The notes below the pieces were generated by a model that saw only the letters and a program-made list of their open reading frames with translations, was not told the DNA's origin and searched no databases. Below, one piece after another: positions 28,714 through 36,581 of a stretch of DNA of 64,000 bases. The first letter of the stretch is position 1; the number at the start of each line of letters is the position of its first letter. Position numbers and translations under genes: made by a program. Source of the DNA: Aeromonas hydrophila subsp. hydrophila ATCC 7966 (lineage in GTDB: Bacteria; Pseudomonadota; Gammaproteobacteria; Enterobacterales; Aeromonadaceae); the NCBI RefSeq assembly GCF_000014805.1, contig NC_008570.1, positions 352,501 to 416,500 on the forward strand. The letters are read 5' to 3'.

Positions 28714-29967
28714 ATGATCCCCGCTGAATTCGCCCTGATAGACCAGCCCGAGCTGGCACTCAAACTGCGCTGCCAGCTGATCCGCGGCGCCAGAAGCCGG
28801 ATCCAGGCCCAGTACTACAGTTGGGAGGAGGACAGCAGCGGCAAGCTGTTGTTGGCGGAGCTGCTGCATGCCGCCCGGCGTGGGGTGCGGGTGCAACTGC
28901 TCATCGATGACCTCTATGCCGGCGACAACCGTTTCCTGGAGATGGTGGCCCATCAGCCGGGCATCGAGGTGCGCCTGTTCAATCCCTTCTGGTTGCGTGG
29001 CTGGCGGCCGCTGACTCTGCTGCTGGAAGGGCTGCTCAGCTTTCGCCGCATCAATCACCGCATGCACAACAAGCTGTTGCTGGTGGACGGCAGCCAGGCG
29101 GTGATCGGCGGTCGCAACATCGGGGATCGTTACTTCGGGCTCGGTGGGGCGCCTCAGTTCGTCGATCTGGATCTCGCCTGCCGCGGCCCGCTCTGCCAGC
29201 AGGCCGAGCAGGGGTTCGATCAATTCTGGCGCAGCCGCTGGAGCCACCCGATCCGCCGTCTGCTGCGGCGCCCGCTGCAACGGGCCGAGGTGCAGGTGGT
29301 GAACGACTTTCTGCTGACCATGAACGAGCCGCAGGTGGCGGCCGTCTATGACCTGCCTGCCAGCCTGTTCGATCCAGAACCCGTCCCTCTGCGCTGGCAT
29401 GCCGGACAGGCAGAAGTTTGGTTTGATCGACCCGGCAAGGGGCTGGTGTCTCGACCCACCACCGCCCGCCTGCTTTGGCGTAAGCTGGCCGACAATCAAG
29501 GCACCCTGAGTCTGGTCACCCCTTATCTCATCCTGACCCGGGGGCTGCGCCGCCGGCTCAGGCAGCAGCGGCAGGCGGGGGTGAACATTGACATCCTGAC
29601 CAACTCCCTGGCCAGCACGGATGTGCCGCTGGTGTACGGCGCCTATCGCCGTCACCGCCCCTGGCTGATACGGCAGGGCATCGCACTGTCGGAACTGGAG
29701 GGAGAGTCGCTCAGTCTGCACGCCAAGTTGATCCTGGTGGGGGAGGAGGAGGCGCTGCTCGGCAGCTTCAATCTGGATCCGCGCTCTCTGCTGCTCAACA
29801 CCGAGCTGGTGCTGCATCTGGCTTGTCCCGCATTGTGTGCCGAGTTGCAGCAGTGGCTGGCGACCTGGCAGCAACGCTCTTCCCACTCGGTGGCGGCCCC
29901 GCCCTCCACCCTGCGCCGCCTGCTGGCCAGGGTCAGTGACTGGTTGCCACTGCAGCGCTGGTTGTGA
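28714..29967 (+). CDS. clsC: ClsC-like phospholipase D/cardiolipin synthase
   Basis: The 417-residue protein has two PLD half-sites. The first is intact: HNKLLLVDGSQAVIGGRN (His118, Lys120, Asp125). The second, HAKLILVGEEEALLGSFN (His336, Lys338), has Gly343 where Asp is usual, then FNLDPRSLLLNTELVL typical of ClsC/YmdC. ClsC makes cardiolipin from phosphatidylglycerol and phosphatidylethanolamine. The missing Asp is a support residue rather than a nucleophile, so activity may persist. No YmdB-like partner is adjacent. Confidence 0.85.
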   Translation: MIPAEFALIDQPELALKLRCQLIRGARSRIQAQYYSWEEDSSGKLLLAELLHAARRGVRVQLLIDDLYAGDNRFLEMVAHQPGIEVRLFNPFWLRGWRPLTLLLEGLLSFRRINHRMHNKLLLVDGSQAVIGGRNIGDRYFGLGGAPQFVDLDLACRGPLCQQAEQGFDQFWRSRWSHPIRRLLRRPLQRAEVQVVNDFLLTMNEPQVAAVYDLPASLFDPEPVPLRWHAGQAEVWFDRPGKGLVSRPTTARLLWRKLADNQGTLSLVTPYLILTRGLRRRLRQQRQAGVNIDILTNSLASTDVPLVYGAYRRHRPWLIRQGIALSELEGESLSLHAKLILVGEEEALLGSFNLDPRSLLLNTELVLHLACPALCAELQQWLATWQQRSSHSVAAPPSTLRRLLARVSDWLPLQRWL

Positions 29968-29979
29968 GCGGGCCGAGCG

Positions 29980-29997
29980 TGTGCGAGATCTCGCAAA
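29980..29997 (+). promoter_or_regulatory. UvrY-like palindrome upstream of the second GGA-rich RNA
   Basis: TGTGCGAGATCTCGCAAA shares 13 of 18 positions with the UvrY/GacA palindrome TGTAAGAGATCTCTTACA, including the whole GAGATCTC core. It is centred about 180 bp before the predicted start at 30168, a spacing comparable with the csrB boxes at 3881-3912. Confidence 0.5.
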
Positions 29998-30132
29998 GCC
30001 TTGTGCGCCTTCGAGGATAACGTTTGCCATCCTATGGCGATGAACTGGTTTATCATATTGTTTTTAATCGTATTGTTTTCTGACTGAAGTTCCATGAAGG
30101 GTGGCTACTTGCATACATGGGCGCATAAAACG

Positions 30133-30161
30133 GTTTTTTATTTTATTTATCTGCGTAATAT
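30133..30161 (+). promoter_or_regulatory. Promoter of the second GGA-rich RNA
   Basis: TAATAT (30156-30161) follows a very AT-rich spacer of 17 bases after a poor -35 (GTTTTT). A weak -35 is consistent with an activator-dependent promoter. Predicted start about 30168. Confidence 0.5.
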
Positions 30162-30167
30162 TTCAAC

Positions 30168-30367
30168 TGCAAGGACAACACGGTGGCTTGCCGCCGTGCG
30201 GAAGAGGGTCGTGAAGGGAACTGGCCGACTGGATTGCTCCAGCAGGCACCTGCTTCAGATGGGTAGCGGAAACTCAGGAAACAGGAGCAGAGCCCGGCAG
30301 GACCGGATTCCAATATGGAACATGCTATTTGCGAGGGGGTGACATGCGAGTGTCACCCCATTTTTTA
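30168..30367 (+). ncRNA. Candidate CsrC-like small RNA (GGA-rich)
   Basis: A roughly 200-base unit without an ORF. It has about ten GGA motifs (for example AAGGACA, GCGGAAAC, CAGGAAACAGGAGC, CAGGACCGGATTCC) and ends in GGGGTGACA-TGCGAG-TGTCACCCC followed by ATTTTTT (30336-30366). Internal stems include CACGGTGGC/GCCGCCGTG and CTGGA/TCCAG. A TAATAT -10 box and a GAGATCTC-core UvrY-like palindrome lie upstream. I infer a second Csr sponge RNA. Its GGA density is lower than csrB and not all motifs are in loops, so it could be another class of sRNA. Its sequence is unlike RNase P, tmRNA, 6S or 4.5S RNA. Confidence 0.55.
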
Positions 30368-30393
30368 TGGCTCGCTGGCTGAGCCGTGCCCAG

Positions 30394-30421
30394 AAAAAGA
30401 CCGCCGATTGGCGGTCTTTTT
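30394..30421. terminator. Bidirectional terminator after the desaturase gene
   Basis: AAAAAGACCGCC-GATT-GGCGGTCTTTTT is a perfect stem with A and T tails. It terminates the minus-strand desaturase and could back up termination of the plus-strand RNA. Confidence 0.88.
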
Positions 30422-30446
30422 CTTTGTTCAGCCCGATGGTCCTAGG

Positions 30447-31565
30447 TCAGGCGATGCCTGCCAGCAGTCGGCTCCAGTTGCGTTTGGCGGCGATGAAGGC
30501 ATCGTGCAGGTTGCGATACTCCAGCTGCAGCTTCAGTTGGTCATAGCGGGCCAGCGCCTTGCGCTTGCGCTGCTCCAGCAGGCGTTTGCGGCTGGCGTAG
30601 TAGTGCTGCAACTGCTGGTTCAGCTTGTCGTACTCCTCCTGCAGCAGGGCCTGCCACAGATCCCTGTCATCCTGCTTGCGCAACTTGGCCTGGGCCCGTT
30701 TCAGCTGCATCTCCAGCCTGGCCTGTTCGATCCGCTCTTCCGGACAGGCGCGCAGATCCCGGGTCAGCCCGCACCAGGAGGCGCTGCGGATCAGCCACTT
30801 GGTGGGATCGAACTGCCACCAGTGGATGCCGTTGCGATAGTCGTTCTCGAACAGGTGATGAAAGTTGTGGTAACCCTCGCCGAAGGTGAAGAAGGCCAGG
30901 ATGCCGTTGTCCCGTGCGCTGTTGCGGTCGGTGAAGGGCTGGCTGCCCCAGATGTGGGCCAGCGAGTTGATGAAGAAGGTGGTGTGATGAGTCATCACCA
31001 TGCGCAGCACCCCGGCCAGCAGCAACATACCGAGCAGGTCGCCGTGGACGAGCCCCAGCAGCAGCGGGATGCCGATGTTGGTAGCCAGGGTCAGCGCCAG
31101 ATAGTGCTTGTGCTGGAAAACGACGATGGGGTTGTTCTGCAGATCCCGCACATTGCTGTAGTCGTGATAGGTTTCACCCTGGTATTCGCGCAGCATCCAG
31201 CCGATGTGGGAGTACCAGAAACCACGTCCCGCGCTGTAGGGATCCTGCTGGTTGTCATCCACGTGGCGATGGTGGCGGCGATGGTCGGAAGACCAGTGCA
31301 GGGCCGAGTTTTGCAGGGCGAGGGCACCGCCGATGGCGAAGATCCACTGCAGGATCGGGTGTGCCTTGTAGGCCTTGTGGGACCAGAGCCGGTGGTAGCC
31401 GGCGGTGATGGAGATGCCGCAATAGCAGAACAGCAGCAGGAAGCTGCCCCACTGCCAGAGGTCATAACCATGGGTCATGCCGTACCAGGGCACGGCGATC
31501 AGTGCGGTCAGCCCGGAGAGGGCAAACAGCAGGGTGTTGGTCATGATGATCGGGGGGCGTTCCAT
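30447..31565 (-). CDS. Delta-9 acyl-lipid/acyl-CoA desaturase (DesA/DesC type)
   Basis: The 372-residue membrane di-iron enzyme has three histidine boxes: HRLWSH (58-63), HRRHH (95-99) and HNFHH (233-237). About four membrane helices are present, and a charged Gln/Lys/Arg-rich C-terminal helix (about 280-360) likely forms a coiled coil. It introduces a cis double bond into saturated acyl chains with oxygen, adjusting membrane fluidity. It is divergent from fabR, with a FabR-type operator 18-35 bp upstream of its start, so it is very probably FabR-repressed. AGGAA lies 9 bases before the ATG. Confidence 0.9.
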   Translation of the reverse strand: MERPPIIMTNTLLFALSGLTALIAVPWYGMTHGYDLWQWGSFLLLFCYCGISITAGYHRLWSHKAYKAHPILQWIFAIGGALALQNSALHWSSDHRRHHRHVDDNQQDPYSAGRGFWYSHIGWMLREYQGETYHDYSNVRDLQNNPIVVFQHKHYLALTLATNIGIPLLLGLVHGDLLGMLLLAGVLRMVMTHHTTFFINSLAHIWGSQPFTDRNSARDNGILAFFTFGEGYHNFHHLFENDYRNGIHWWQFDPTKWLIRSASWCGLTRDLRACPEERIEQARLEMQLKRAQAKLRKQDDRDLWQALLQEEYDKLNQQLQHYYASRKRLLEQRKRKALARYDQLKLQLEYRNLHDAFIAAKRNWSRLLAGIA

Positions 31566-31582
31566 CTCACTCGGTTCCTTTC

Positions 31583-31600
31583 AGCGAACAGCTGTGCGCC
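31583..31600. promoter_or_regulatory. FabR/DesT-type operator between desaturase and fabR
   Basis: AGCGAACAGCTGTGCGCC is an imperfect palindrome of the form AGCG-N-ACA-NN-TGT-N-CGCT, the pattern bound by FabR at fabA/fabB and by DesT at desaturase genes. It lies 18 bp upstream of the desaturase start. Confidence 0.7.
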
Positions 31601-31713
31601 ATTCTCCATGCAGCCAGAATTCGGGTCAATGGAAAAAAGTAGGAGACAAACCTGATCCTGGCGCAGCCTTCGGGTTATCATTTGGCCTCGATAACCTGAA
31701 GGTGACTGTTTTC

Positions 31714-32334
31714 GTGGGTATTCGCGCGCAACAAAAAGAAAAAACCCGGCGTACTCTGATCGAGGCGGCGTTCAGCCAACTGTGCGCCAACCGCAGTTTT
31801 TCCAACCTCAGCCTGCGGGAAGTGGCGCGGGAGGCCGGCATAGCGCCCACCTCCTTCTATCGTCACTTTCGCGACATGGAGGAGCTGGGGTTGACCCTGG
31901 TGGATGAAGGCGGCCTGACACTGCGCCAGCTGATGCGCCAGGCGCGCCAGCGCATCGCCGGGGGCGGCAGCGTCATCAGCACCTCGGTGCAGACCTTCAT
32001 GGAGTTCGTCGAGAACAATCCGAACATCTTCCGGCTGCTGCTGCGCGAGCGCTCCGGCACTTCGGCGGCATTCCGGCAGGCGGTAGCGCGGGAGATCCAG
32101 CACTTCATCGCCGAGCTGACCGATTACCTCGAGGCCACCACGGGGGCGCCGCGGGAAGAGGCCTACATCCAGGCCGAAGCCATGGTGACCATCGTCTTCA
32201 GCGCCGGTGCCGATGCCCTCGATATGACCAGCGAGGAGTGCCGGGCTCTGTCCGATCGCACCATCCGTCAGCTGCGCATGATCGCCATGGGCGCCGAGGT
32301 CCAGAACCAGAAGCGCCGTGAACCTCTCTCTTAA
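31714..32334 (+). CDS. fabR: FabR, TetR-family repressor of unsaturated fatty acid synthesis
   Basis: The 206-residue protein starts (GTG) with a [20 protein letters not shown]-terminus near-identical to E. coli FabR. It continues with the [23 protein letters not shown] and the conserved [20 protein letters not shown]. FabR senses the ratio of saturated to unsaturated acyl-ACP/CoA and represses fabA, fabB and desaturase genes. GTG at 31714 is preferred (AAGG 11 bases upstream, E. coli-like start); a GTG at 31702 is in frame. yijD follows as in E. coli. A FabR-type site lies between it and the divergent desaturase. Confidence 0.95.
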   Translation: MGIRAQQKEKTRRTLIEAAFSQLCANRSFSNLSLREVAREAGIAPTSFYRHFRDMEELGLTLVDEGGLTLRQLMRQARQRIAGGGSVISTSVQTFMEFVENNPNIFRLLLRERSGTSAAFRQAVAREIQHFIAELTDYLEATTGAPREEAYIQAEAMVTIVFSAGADALDMTSEECRALSDRTIRQLRMIAMGAEVQNQKRREPLS

Positions 32335-32354
32335 GTCAAAGGATGGACAGCTCC

Positions 32355-32720
32355 ATGCATGATCAGAACCCGATCCCGAAGAAACCCCTGCTGCTGGCCC
32401 TGCTCATCGGCATCTGTGGTGATGCCTCTCTGACGGTCTTGTCAGAGTCGGTGGTGCCCTTCTCCTTCTTCCCGATGATCGCCCTGGTGCTGGCTGCCTA
32501 TCAGCTCTACCAGCACTATCGTCATGTCTCGCTGGAAGGCAACACACCCGTTTGCATGCTGCTCTGCTTCTTCATCGGCGTGTTCGGCCACTCGGCGCTG
32601 GTCAAGGTGCAGTACCCCGAGCTTGGCAGCAACTTCTTCTCGCTGATCATGATGTTGCTGCTGCTGGCCGTGCTCTCCATCAAGCTCGGCATCAGCGTGG
32701 GGAAAAAAGAGAAGGAGTGA
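32355..32720 (+). CDS. yijD: YijD-family (DUF1422) inner membrane protein
   Basis: The 121-residue, four-helix protein contains KKPLLLALLIGICGDASLTV and SFFPMIALVLAAYQLYQHY, matching YijD, which is conserved immediately downstream of fabR. Function unknown; linkage suggests a membrane-related role. ATG at 32355 was preferred over 32343 because AAAGG is too close to the latter. A small hairpin AGCCGGG/CCCGGCT (about 32754-32771) follows, between it and the convergent yhhL gene. Confidence 0.88.
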   Translation: MHDQNPIPKKPLLLALLIGICGDASLTVLSESVVPFSFFPMIALVLAAYQLYQHYRHVSLEGNTPVCMLLCFFIGVFGHSALVKVQYPELGSNFFSLIMMLLLLAVLSIKLGISVGKKEKE

Positions 32721-32758
32721 CCAGCACTCCTTCCAGAACCACCATGACAGAGCCGGGA

Positions 32759-33070
32759 TTACCCGGCTTTGTTGTCTGTGCCGCGCTGTTTGGCATCGAC
32801 GATGGCCTGCAGCCTGGTGCGGATCTCCACCATGCCGAACACCCCGAACACCAGCACCTGGGTGAACTCGAGCCGGCTCACCGCGAAGTAGGGCTTGCAG
32901 GCCGCCTTGACCATGCTGGCCTGCACCCAGTGCATCAGGGCTACGATCACGCCGCACACCGGCAGAAAGCCGTTGAGTTTGCCCGGCAGCGGGGCAATCA
33001 GGCTGACCAGCACGCCGAACCAGAAGAACAGGATGAGGCCCATCGCCAACAGATTAAACACCCGCTTCAT
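32759..33070 (-). CDS. yhhL: YhhL-family (DUF1145) membrane protein
   Basis: The 103-residue protein has two or three hydrophobic helices. MKRVFNLLAMGLILFFWFGV and the following PLPGKLNGFLPVCGVIVALM match DUF1145/YhhL, whose gene sits next to rsmD and ftsYEX in enterics. Function unknown. GGGAGG lies 5 bases before the ATG. That ribosome site is contained in a degenerate copy of the rsmD 3' end, which lies between the two genes. Confidence 0.88.
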   Translation of the reverse strand: MKRVFNLLAMGLILFFWFGVLVSLIAPLPGKLNGFLPVCGVIVALMHWVQASMVKAACKPYFAVSRLEFTQVLVFGVFGMVEIRTRLQAIVDAKQRGTDNKAG

Positions 33071-33081
33071 CGTTTACCTCC

Positions 33082-33178
33082 CGCAGATAGAGCTGATAGC
33101 AGACCTGATTTGATCGGCCTGCTTGTCCTTGAGCCGTTGTCCAAATTGACGGGGAGGGGCACCGCGCCCATCTCCCCC
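33082..33178 (-). pseudogene. Degenerate duplicate of the rsmD 3' end
   Basis: The 26-base block CGCAGATAGAGCTGATAGCA... at 33082-33107 is repeated exactly at 33209-33234, inside the end of rsmD, 127 bp away. Read on minus, the extra copy encodes recognisable fragments of the RsmD tail: EMGAVPLP (RsmD EMADLPLP), LKDKQA and QVCYQLYLRE. Frameshifts separate them. It lies directly after the true rsmD stop, so it is a decayed tandem duplication. The remnant carries GGGAGG, which appears to serve as the yhhL ribosome site. Confidence 0.85.
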
Positions 33179-33180
33179 CT

Positions 33181-33810
33181 TTAAACCGCAGCGTCATGCT
33201 TGGTGTCTCGCAGATAGAGCTGATAGCAGACCTGGCCTGCCTGTTTGTCCTTGAGTAGTTGCCAGCTGGCCGGCAGCGGCAGATCGGCCATCTCCTTCTC
33301 CCGCTCCAGATAGATGAGGGCGTCCGGTGCCAGCCAGCCGCGTTGCTCCAGCAGCTCGCACACCTGAGGCAGCAGCTCGCGGCGAAAGGGGGGATCCAGA
33401 AACACCAGATCGAACGGCGTGGCCGGCCCCTGCAGCCAGCTGACGGCATCGGACTGGATCACCTGGCCCTGGCTGCTGCCAAGGGTGGTCAGGTTCTTCT
33501 TGATCTGGTCGGCGGCGCCCTTGTCCATCTCGATCAGGGTGACCTGCTCGGCATAGCGCGACAGCGCCTCCAGCCCCAGGCCGCCGCTGCCGGCGAACAG
33601 ATCCAGACAGCGGGTGCCACGGACATGCGGAGCCAGCCAGTTGAAGATGGTCTCCTTGACGCGATCCGTGGTGGGTCTGAGTCCTTCCACATCCCTGACC
33701 GGCAGTTTGCGGCCTCGCCACTGACCGCTGATGATTCTTACAAAGCCCGATTTCCCCTGCGGGGCTGGGCTCTTGCTCGGGCCGTTACGGCTGGATTTCA
33801 CTCTGGGCAT
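33181..33810 (-). CDS. rsmD: RsmD, 16S rRNA (guanine-966 N2) methyltransferase
   Basis: The 209-residue SAM enzyme has FVRIISGQWRGRKLPVRDVE and RPTTDRVKETIFNWLAPHV, the SAM motif CLDLFAGSGGLGLEALSRYA, and the catalytic DPPF in FDLVFLDPPFRRELL. It methylates G966 of 16S rRNA in the assembling 30S subunit. Divergent from ftsY, as in E. coli. A short basic N-terminal extension (about 20 residues) precedes the conserved start, and the next in-frame ATG option is unclear. Its 3' end has been duplicated downstream. Confidence 0.95.
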   Translation of the reverse strand: MPRVKSSRNGPSKSPAPQGKSGFVRIISGQWRGRKLPVRDVEGLRPTTDRVKETIFNWLAPHVRGTRCLDLFAGSGGLGLEALSRYAEQVTLIEMDKGAADQIKKNLTTLGSSQGQVIQSDAVSWLQGPATPFDLVFLDPPFRRELLPQVCELLEQRGWLAPDALIYLEREKEMADLPLPASWQLLKDKQAGQVCYQLYLRDTKHDAAV

Positions 33811-33920
33811 CGCGTTTCGTCGTCAGAAAATAAAGTGGTAGTATAAGGCGGTTCATTTTTATGCCGACCCGCCGAGGGACGGCTATCTTAGCAGTCAGCC
33901 TTTGATGTGAGTATTTTTAG

Positions 33921-35822
33921 ATGGCAAAAGGTTTGTTTTCCTGGCTGGGTTTCGGCCGCAAGAAAGAAGAGGCTGAGGCTGTCCAACCACAGACACCGCA
34001 AGCCACCCCGATTACCGCTGAGCCCGAGGTCGCTGCTGCCCCCGCTCCCGTTTCCGATCCTACGCCAGCCGTGGCGGCTGAAGTGCCCGCCAGCGCACAG
34101 AATTCCGTTTTGCACGATGATTGCTGCCCACCTGCCGAACTGGACGACCATGGTCCGCTGGTAGTGGAGGAGTGTGCCTCCGATCTGGAGCCGGTGATCG
34201 TCAATGAAGCCCTGCTGGCCGAAGAGGAGCGTGCCGCTGCGCAAGCGCAGGCTCAAGAGGCTGCCCGTGTTGCTGCCGAGCTCAAGGCTGCGCAAGAAGT
34301 TCGTATTGCTGCCGAAGCCCGTGCCGCAGAAGAGGCTCGCATTGCCGCCGAGGCCCGTACCGCAGAAGAAGCGCGTCTTGCCGCCGAGGCCCGTGCCGCA
34401 GAAGAGGCTCGTATTGCCGCCGAGGCCCGCGCCGCAGAAGAGGCGCGTCTTGCTGCCGAAGCCCGTGCCGCAGAAGAGGCTCGTGTTGCTGCCGAAGCCC
34501 GCGCCGTGAAAGAGGCTCGCATTGCTGCCGAAGCCAGCGCCGCAGAAGAGACGCGTATTGCTGCCGAAGCCCGCGCCGCAGAAGAGGCTCGTATTGCCGC
34601 CGAGGCCCGCGCCGCAGAAGAAGCGCGTCTTGCTGCCGAAGCCCGCGCCGCAGAAGAGGCGCGTATTGCTGCCGAGGCCCGTGCCGCAGAAGAGGCTCGT
34701 CTTGCTGCCGAAGCTCGTGCCGCAGAAGAGGCTCGTCTTGCTGCCGAAGCGCAAGCTGCCGAGGAAGCCCGTCTCGCCAAAGAGGCCCAGCGAGTGGAAG
34801 ATCTGCGCCTGGTCGCCGAGATGGAGGCTGAGGCCGCTGCCCTGGCCGCCCTGCCGCTGGCCGCCAAGGTGGATGACGACACCCAGGAGAAGCCGCAGCG
34901 GGAGGGTTTCTTCGCCCGCCTCAAGCGCAGTCTGGTGCGCACCAGAGAGAATATTGGCTCCGGTTTCTTCGGCCTGTTCCGTGGCAAGAAGATCGACGAC
35001 GAGCTGTTCGAGGAGCTGGAGACCCAGCTGCTGACCGCCGATCTCGGCGTCGATACCACCAGCCGCATCATCGAAGGGTTGGTGCAGCACGCGGATCGCA
35101 AGCAGCTCAAGGATGCCGAGGCACTCTACGGCCTGCTCAAGCAGGACATGGGCGAAATGCTGGCCAAGGTCGAGCAGCCACTGGTGATCGACACTAGCAA
35201 GAAGCCTTACGTCATCCTGATGGTGGGCGTGAACGGCGTCGGCAAGACCACCACCATCGGCAAGCTGGCCAAGCAGTTCCAGGCCGAAGGCAAGAGCGTC
35301 ATGCTGGCCGCCGGCGATACCTTCCGTGCCGCCGCCGTCGAGCAGCTGCAGGTGTGGGGTCAGCGCAACAACATCCCGGTGATCGCCCAGCACACCGGCG
35401 CCGATTCCGCCTCCGTCATCTATGACGCCATCGAGGCTGCCCGCTCCCGCGGCGCCGACGTATTGATCGCCGACACCGCCGGTCGCCTGCAGAACAAGAG
35501 CAACCTGATGGAAGAGCTCAAGAAGGTGGTGCGGGTGATGAAGAAGCTGGACGATGCGGCGCCCCACGAGATCATGCTGACTCTGGATGCAGGCACCGGC
35601 CAGAACGCCCTGAGTCAGGCCAAGCTGTTCAGCGAGGCGGTGGGCCTGACCGGCATCACCCTCACCAAGCTGGACGGCACCGCCAAGGGCGGCGTCATCT
35701 TCGCGGTGGCCGACAAGTTCCAGATCCCGATCCGCTACATCGGGGTGGGCGAGGGGATCGACGATCTGCGTCCGTTCGTCGCCAACGACTTCATCGAGGC
35801 GCTTTTCAGTCGCGAGGAGTGA
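33921..35822 (+). CDS. ftsY: FtsY, signal recognition particle receptor with expanded repeat region
   Basis: 633 residues versus about 497 in E. coli. The N-terminal [20 protein letters not shown] is the membrane-targeting helix of the A domain. It is followed by an acidic Pro/Ala stretch, then a long Ala/Glu/Arg decapeptide array (about 125-290). The NG domain follows (about 310-633), with [21 protein letters not shown]1 [10 protein letters not shown] (about 436-445), [20 protein letters not shown] and [13 protein letters not shown]. FtsY docks SRP-ribosome complexes at the translocon by reciprocal GTP hydrolysis with Ffh. First gene of ftsYEX, divergent from rsmD. Confidence 0.97.
   Translation: MAKGLFSWLGFGRKKEEAEAVQPQTPQATPITAEPEVAAAPAPVSDPTPAVAAEVPASAQNSVLHDDCCPPAELDDHGPLVVEECASDLEPVIVNEALLAEEERAAAQAQAQEAARVAAELKAAQEVRIAAEARAAEEARIAAEARTAEEARLAAEARAAEEARIAAEARAAEEARLAAEARAAEEARVAAEARAVKEARIAAEASAAEETRIAAEARAAEEARIAAEARAAEEARLAAEARAAEEARIAAEARAAEEARLAAEARAAEEARLAAEAQAAEEARLAKEAQRVEDLRLVAEMEAEAAALAALPLAAKVDDDTQEKPQREGFFARLKRSLVRTRENIGSGFFGLFRGKKIDDELFEELETQLLTADLGVDTTSRIIEGLVQHADRKQLKDAEALYGLLKQDMGEMLAKVEQPLVIDTSKKPYVILMVGVNGVGKTTTIGKLAKQFQAEGKSVMLAAGDTFRAAAVEQLQVWGQRNNIPVIAQHTGADSASVIYDAIEAARSRGADVLIADTAGRLQNKSNLMEELKKVVRVMKKLDDAAPHEIMLTLDAGTGQNALSQAKLFSEAVGLTGITLTKLDGTAKGGVIFAVADKFQIPIRYIGVGEGIDDLRPFVANDFIEALFSREE
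34300..34790 (+). repeat. 30-bp tandem repeats inside ftsY (decapeptide array)
   Basis: About 16 degenerate units encode the ten-residue pattern [10 protein letters not shown][I/L/V]-A, with exchanges such as [12 protein letters not shown] and ASAAEETR. Copies differ mainly at third positions. Expected to form a long charged single alpha-helix or coiled coil. The antisense strand gives a spurious repeat ORF. Confidence 0.92.
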
Positions 35823-35912
35823 TCTCCTTCGCGATGAGCAAGCTCGGGCGCCGCGAGTCGTGCGCCCCCAGCCCCGACCCTGGTCGGGGTTGGTCACTGT
35901 CAGGGAACCGTT

Positions 35913-36581
35913 ATGATCCGTTTTGACAAGGTCAGCAAGGTCTACAGCGGCGGCCATCAGGCGCTGCAGAAGGTCAGTTTTCACCTGCGCAAGGGGGAGA
36001 TGGCCTTCCTGACCGGACACTCGGGTGCAGGCAAGAGTACCCTCCTCAAACTCATCAGTGTGATGGAACGGCCCACCGACGGCCGTGTGTTCTTTCATGG
36101 CGACGACGTCAGCCATATCAAGCGGGGGGAGATCCCCTATGTGCGCCGCCAGATCGGCATGATCTTCCAGGATCACCGGCTGCTGATGGACCGCACCGTG
36201 TTCGACAACGTGGCGTTGCCGCTGGTGATCGACGGTTACAGCCATGCAGACATCAACAAACGGGTTGCGGCGGCGCTCGACAAGGTGGGGCTGCTCGGCA
36301 AGGAACGCTACCAGCCGCGCATGCTCTCCGGCGGGGAACAGCAGCGGGTCGGCATCGCCCGCGCCATCGTCAACAAGCCGCCGCTGCTGCTGGCGGATGA
36401 GCCGACCGGCAACCTGGATCCCCAGCTCTCCATGGACATCATGCGACTGTTCGAGGAGTTCAACCGCTTCGGCGTCTCCGTGCTGATTGCCACCCATGAT
36501 CTGGGGCTGATCGCCCGCATGCGCTATCGCACCCTGACCCTCAAGGCGGGTCGCATGTATTCGGCAGGGGAGGAGCTCTGA
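35913..36581 (+). CDS. ftsE: FtsE, cell-division ABC transporter-like ATPase
   Basis: The 222-residue ABC ATPase has Walker [10 protein letters not shown] (about 35-43), a Q-loop in [12 protein letters not shown], signature [12 protein letters not shown] and Walker [13 protein letters not shown]. With FtsX it couples ATP hydrolysis to activation of the amidase activator EnvC and to divisome assembly. AGGGAA precedes the ATG. A GC hairpin (35872-35889, no T run) lies in the ftsY-ftsE gap. Its stop overlaps the ftsX start by one base. Confidence 0.97.
   Translation: MIRFDKVSKVYSGGHQALQKVSFHLRKGEMAFLTGHSGAGKSTLLKLISVMERPTDGRVFFHGDDVSHIKRGEIPYVRRQIGMIFQDHRLLMDRTVFDNVALPLVIDGYSHADINKRVAAALDKVGLLGKERYQPRMLSGGEQQRVGIARAIVNKPPLLLADEPTGNLDPQLSMDIMRLFEEFNRFGVSVLIATHDLGLIARMRYRTLTLKAGRMYSAGEEL

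Noticed and set aside
34204..34509. Short Pro/Lys/Arg repeat ORFs in the +1 frame of ftsY
   Set aside because: Frame-shifted reading of the same 30-bp repeats.
34300..34790. CRISPR-like regular repeats
   Set aside because: Units are contiguous with no unique spacers and maintain the FtsY frame; not a CRISPR array.
33888..36497. 869-codon minus-strand ORF with apparent pentapeptide-like repeats ([11 protein letters not shown])
   Set aside because: It is the antisense shadow of the ftsY decapeptide repeats and ftsE; the sense strand encodes recognised essential genes.
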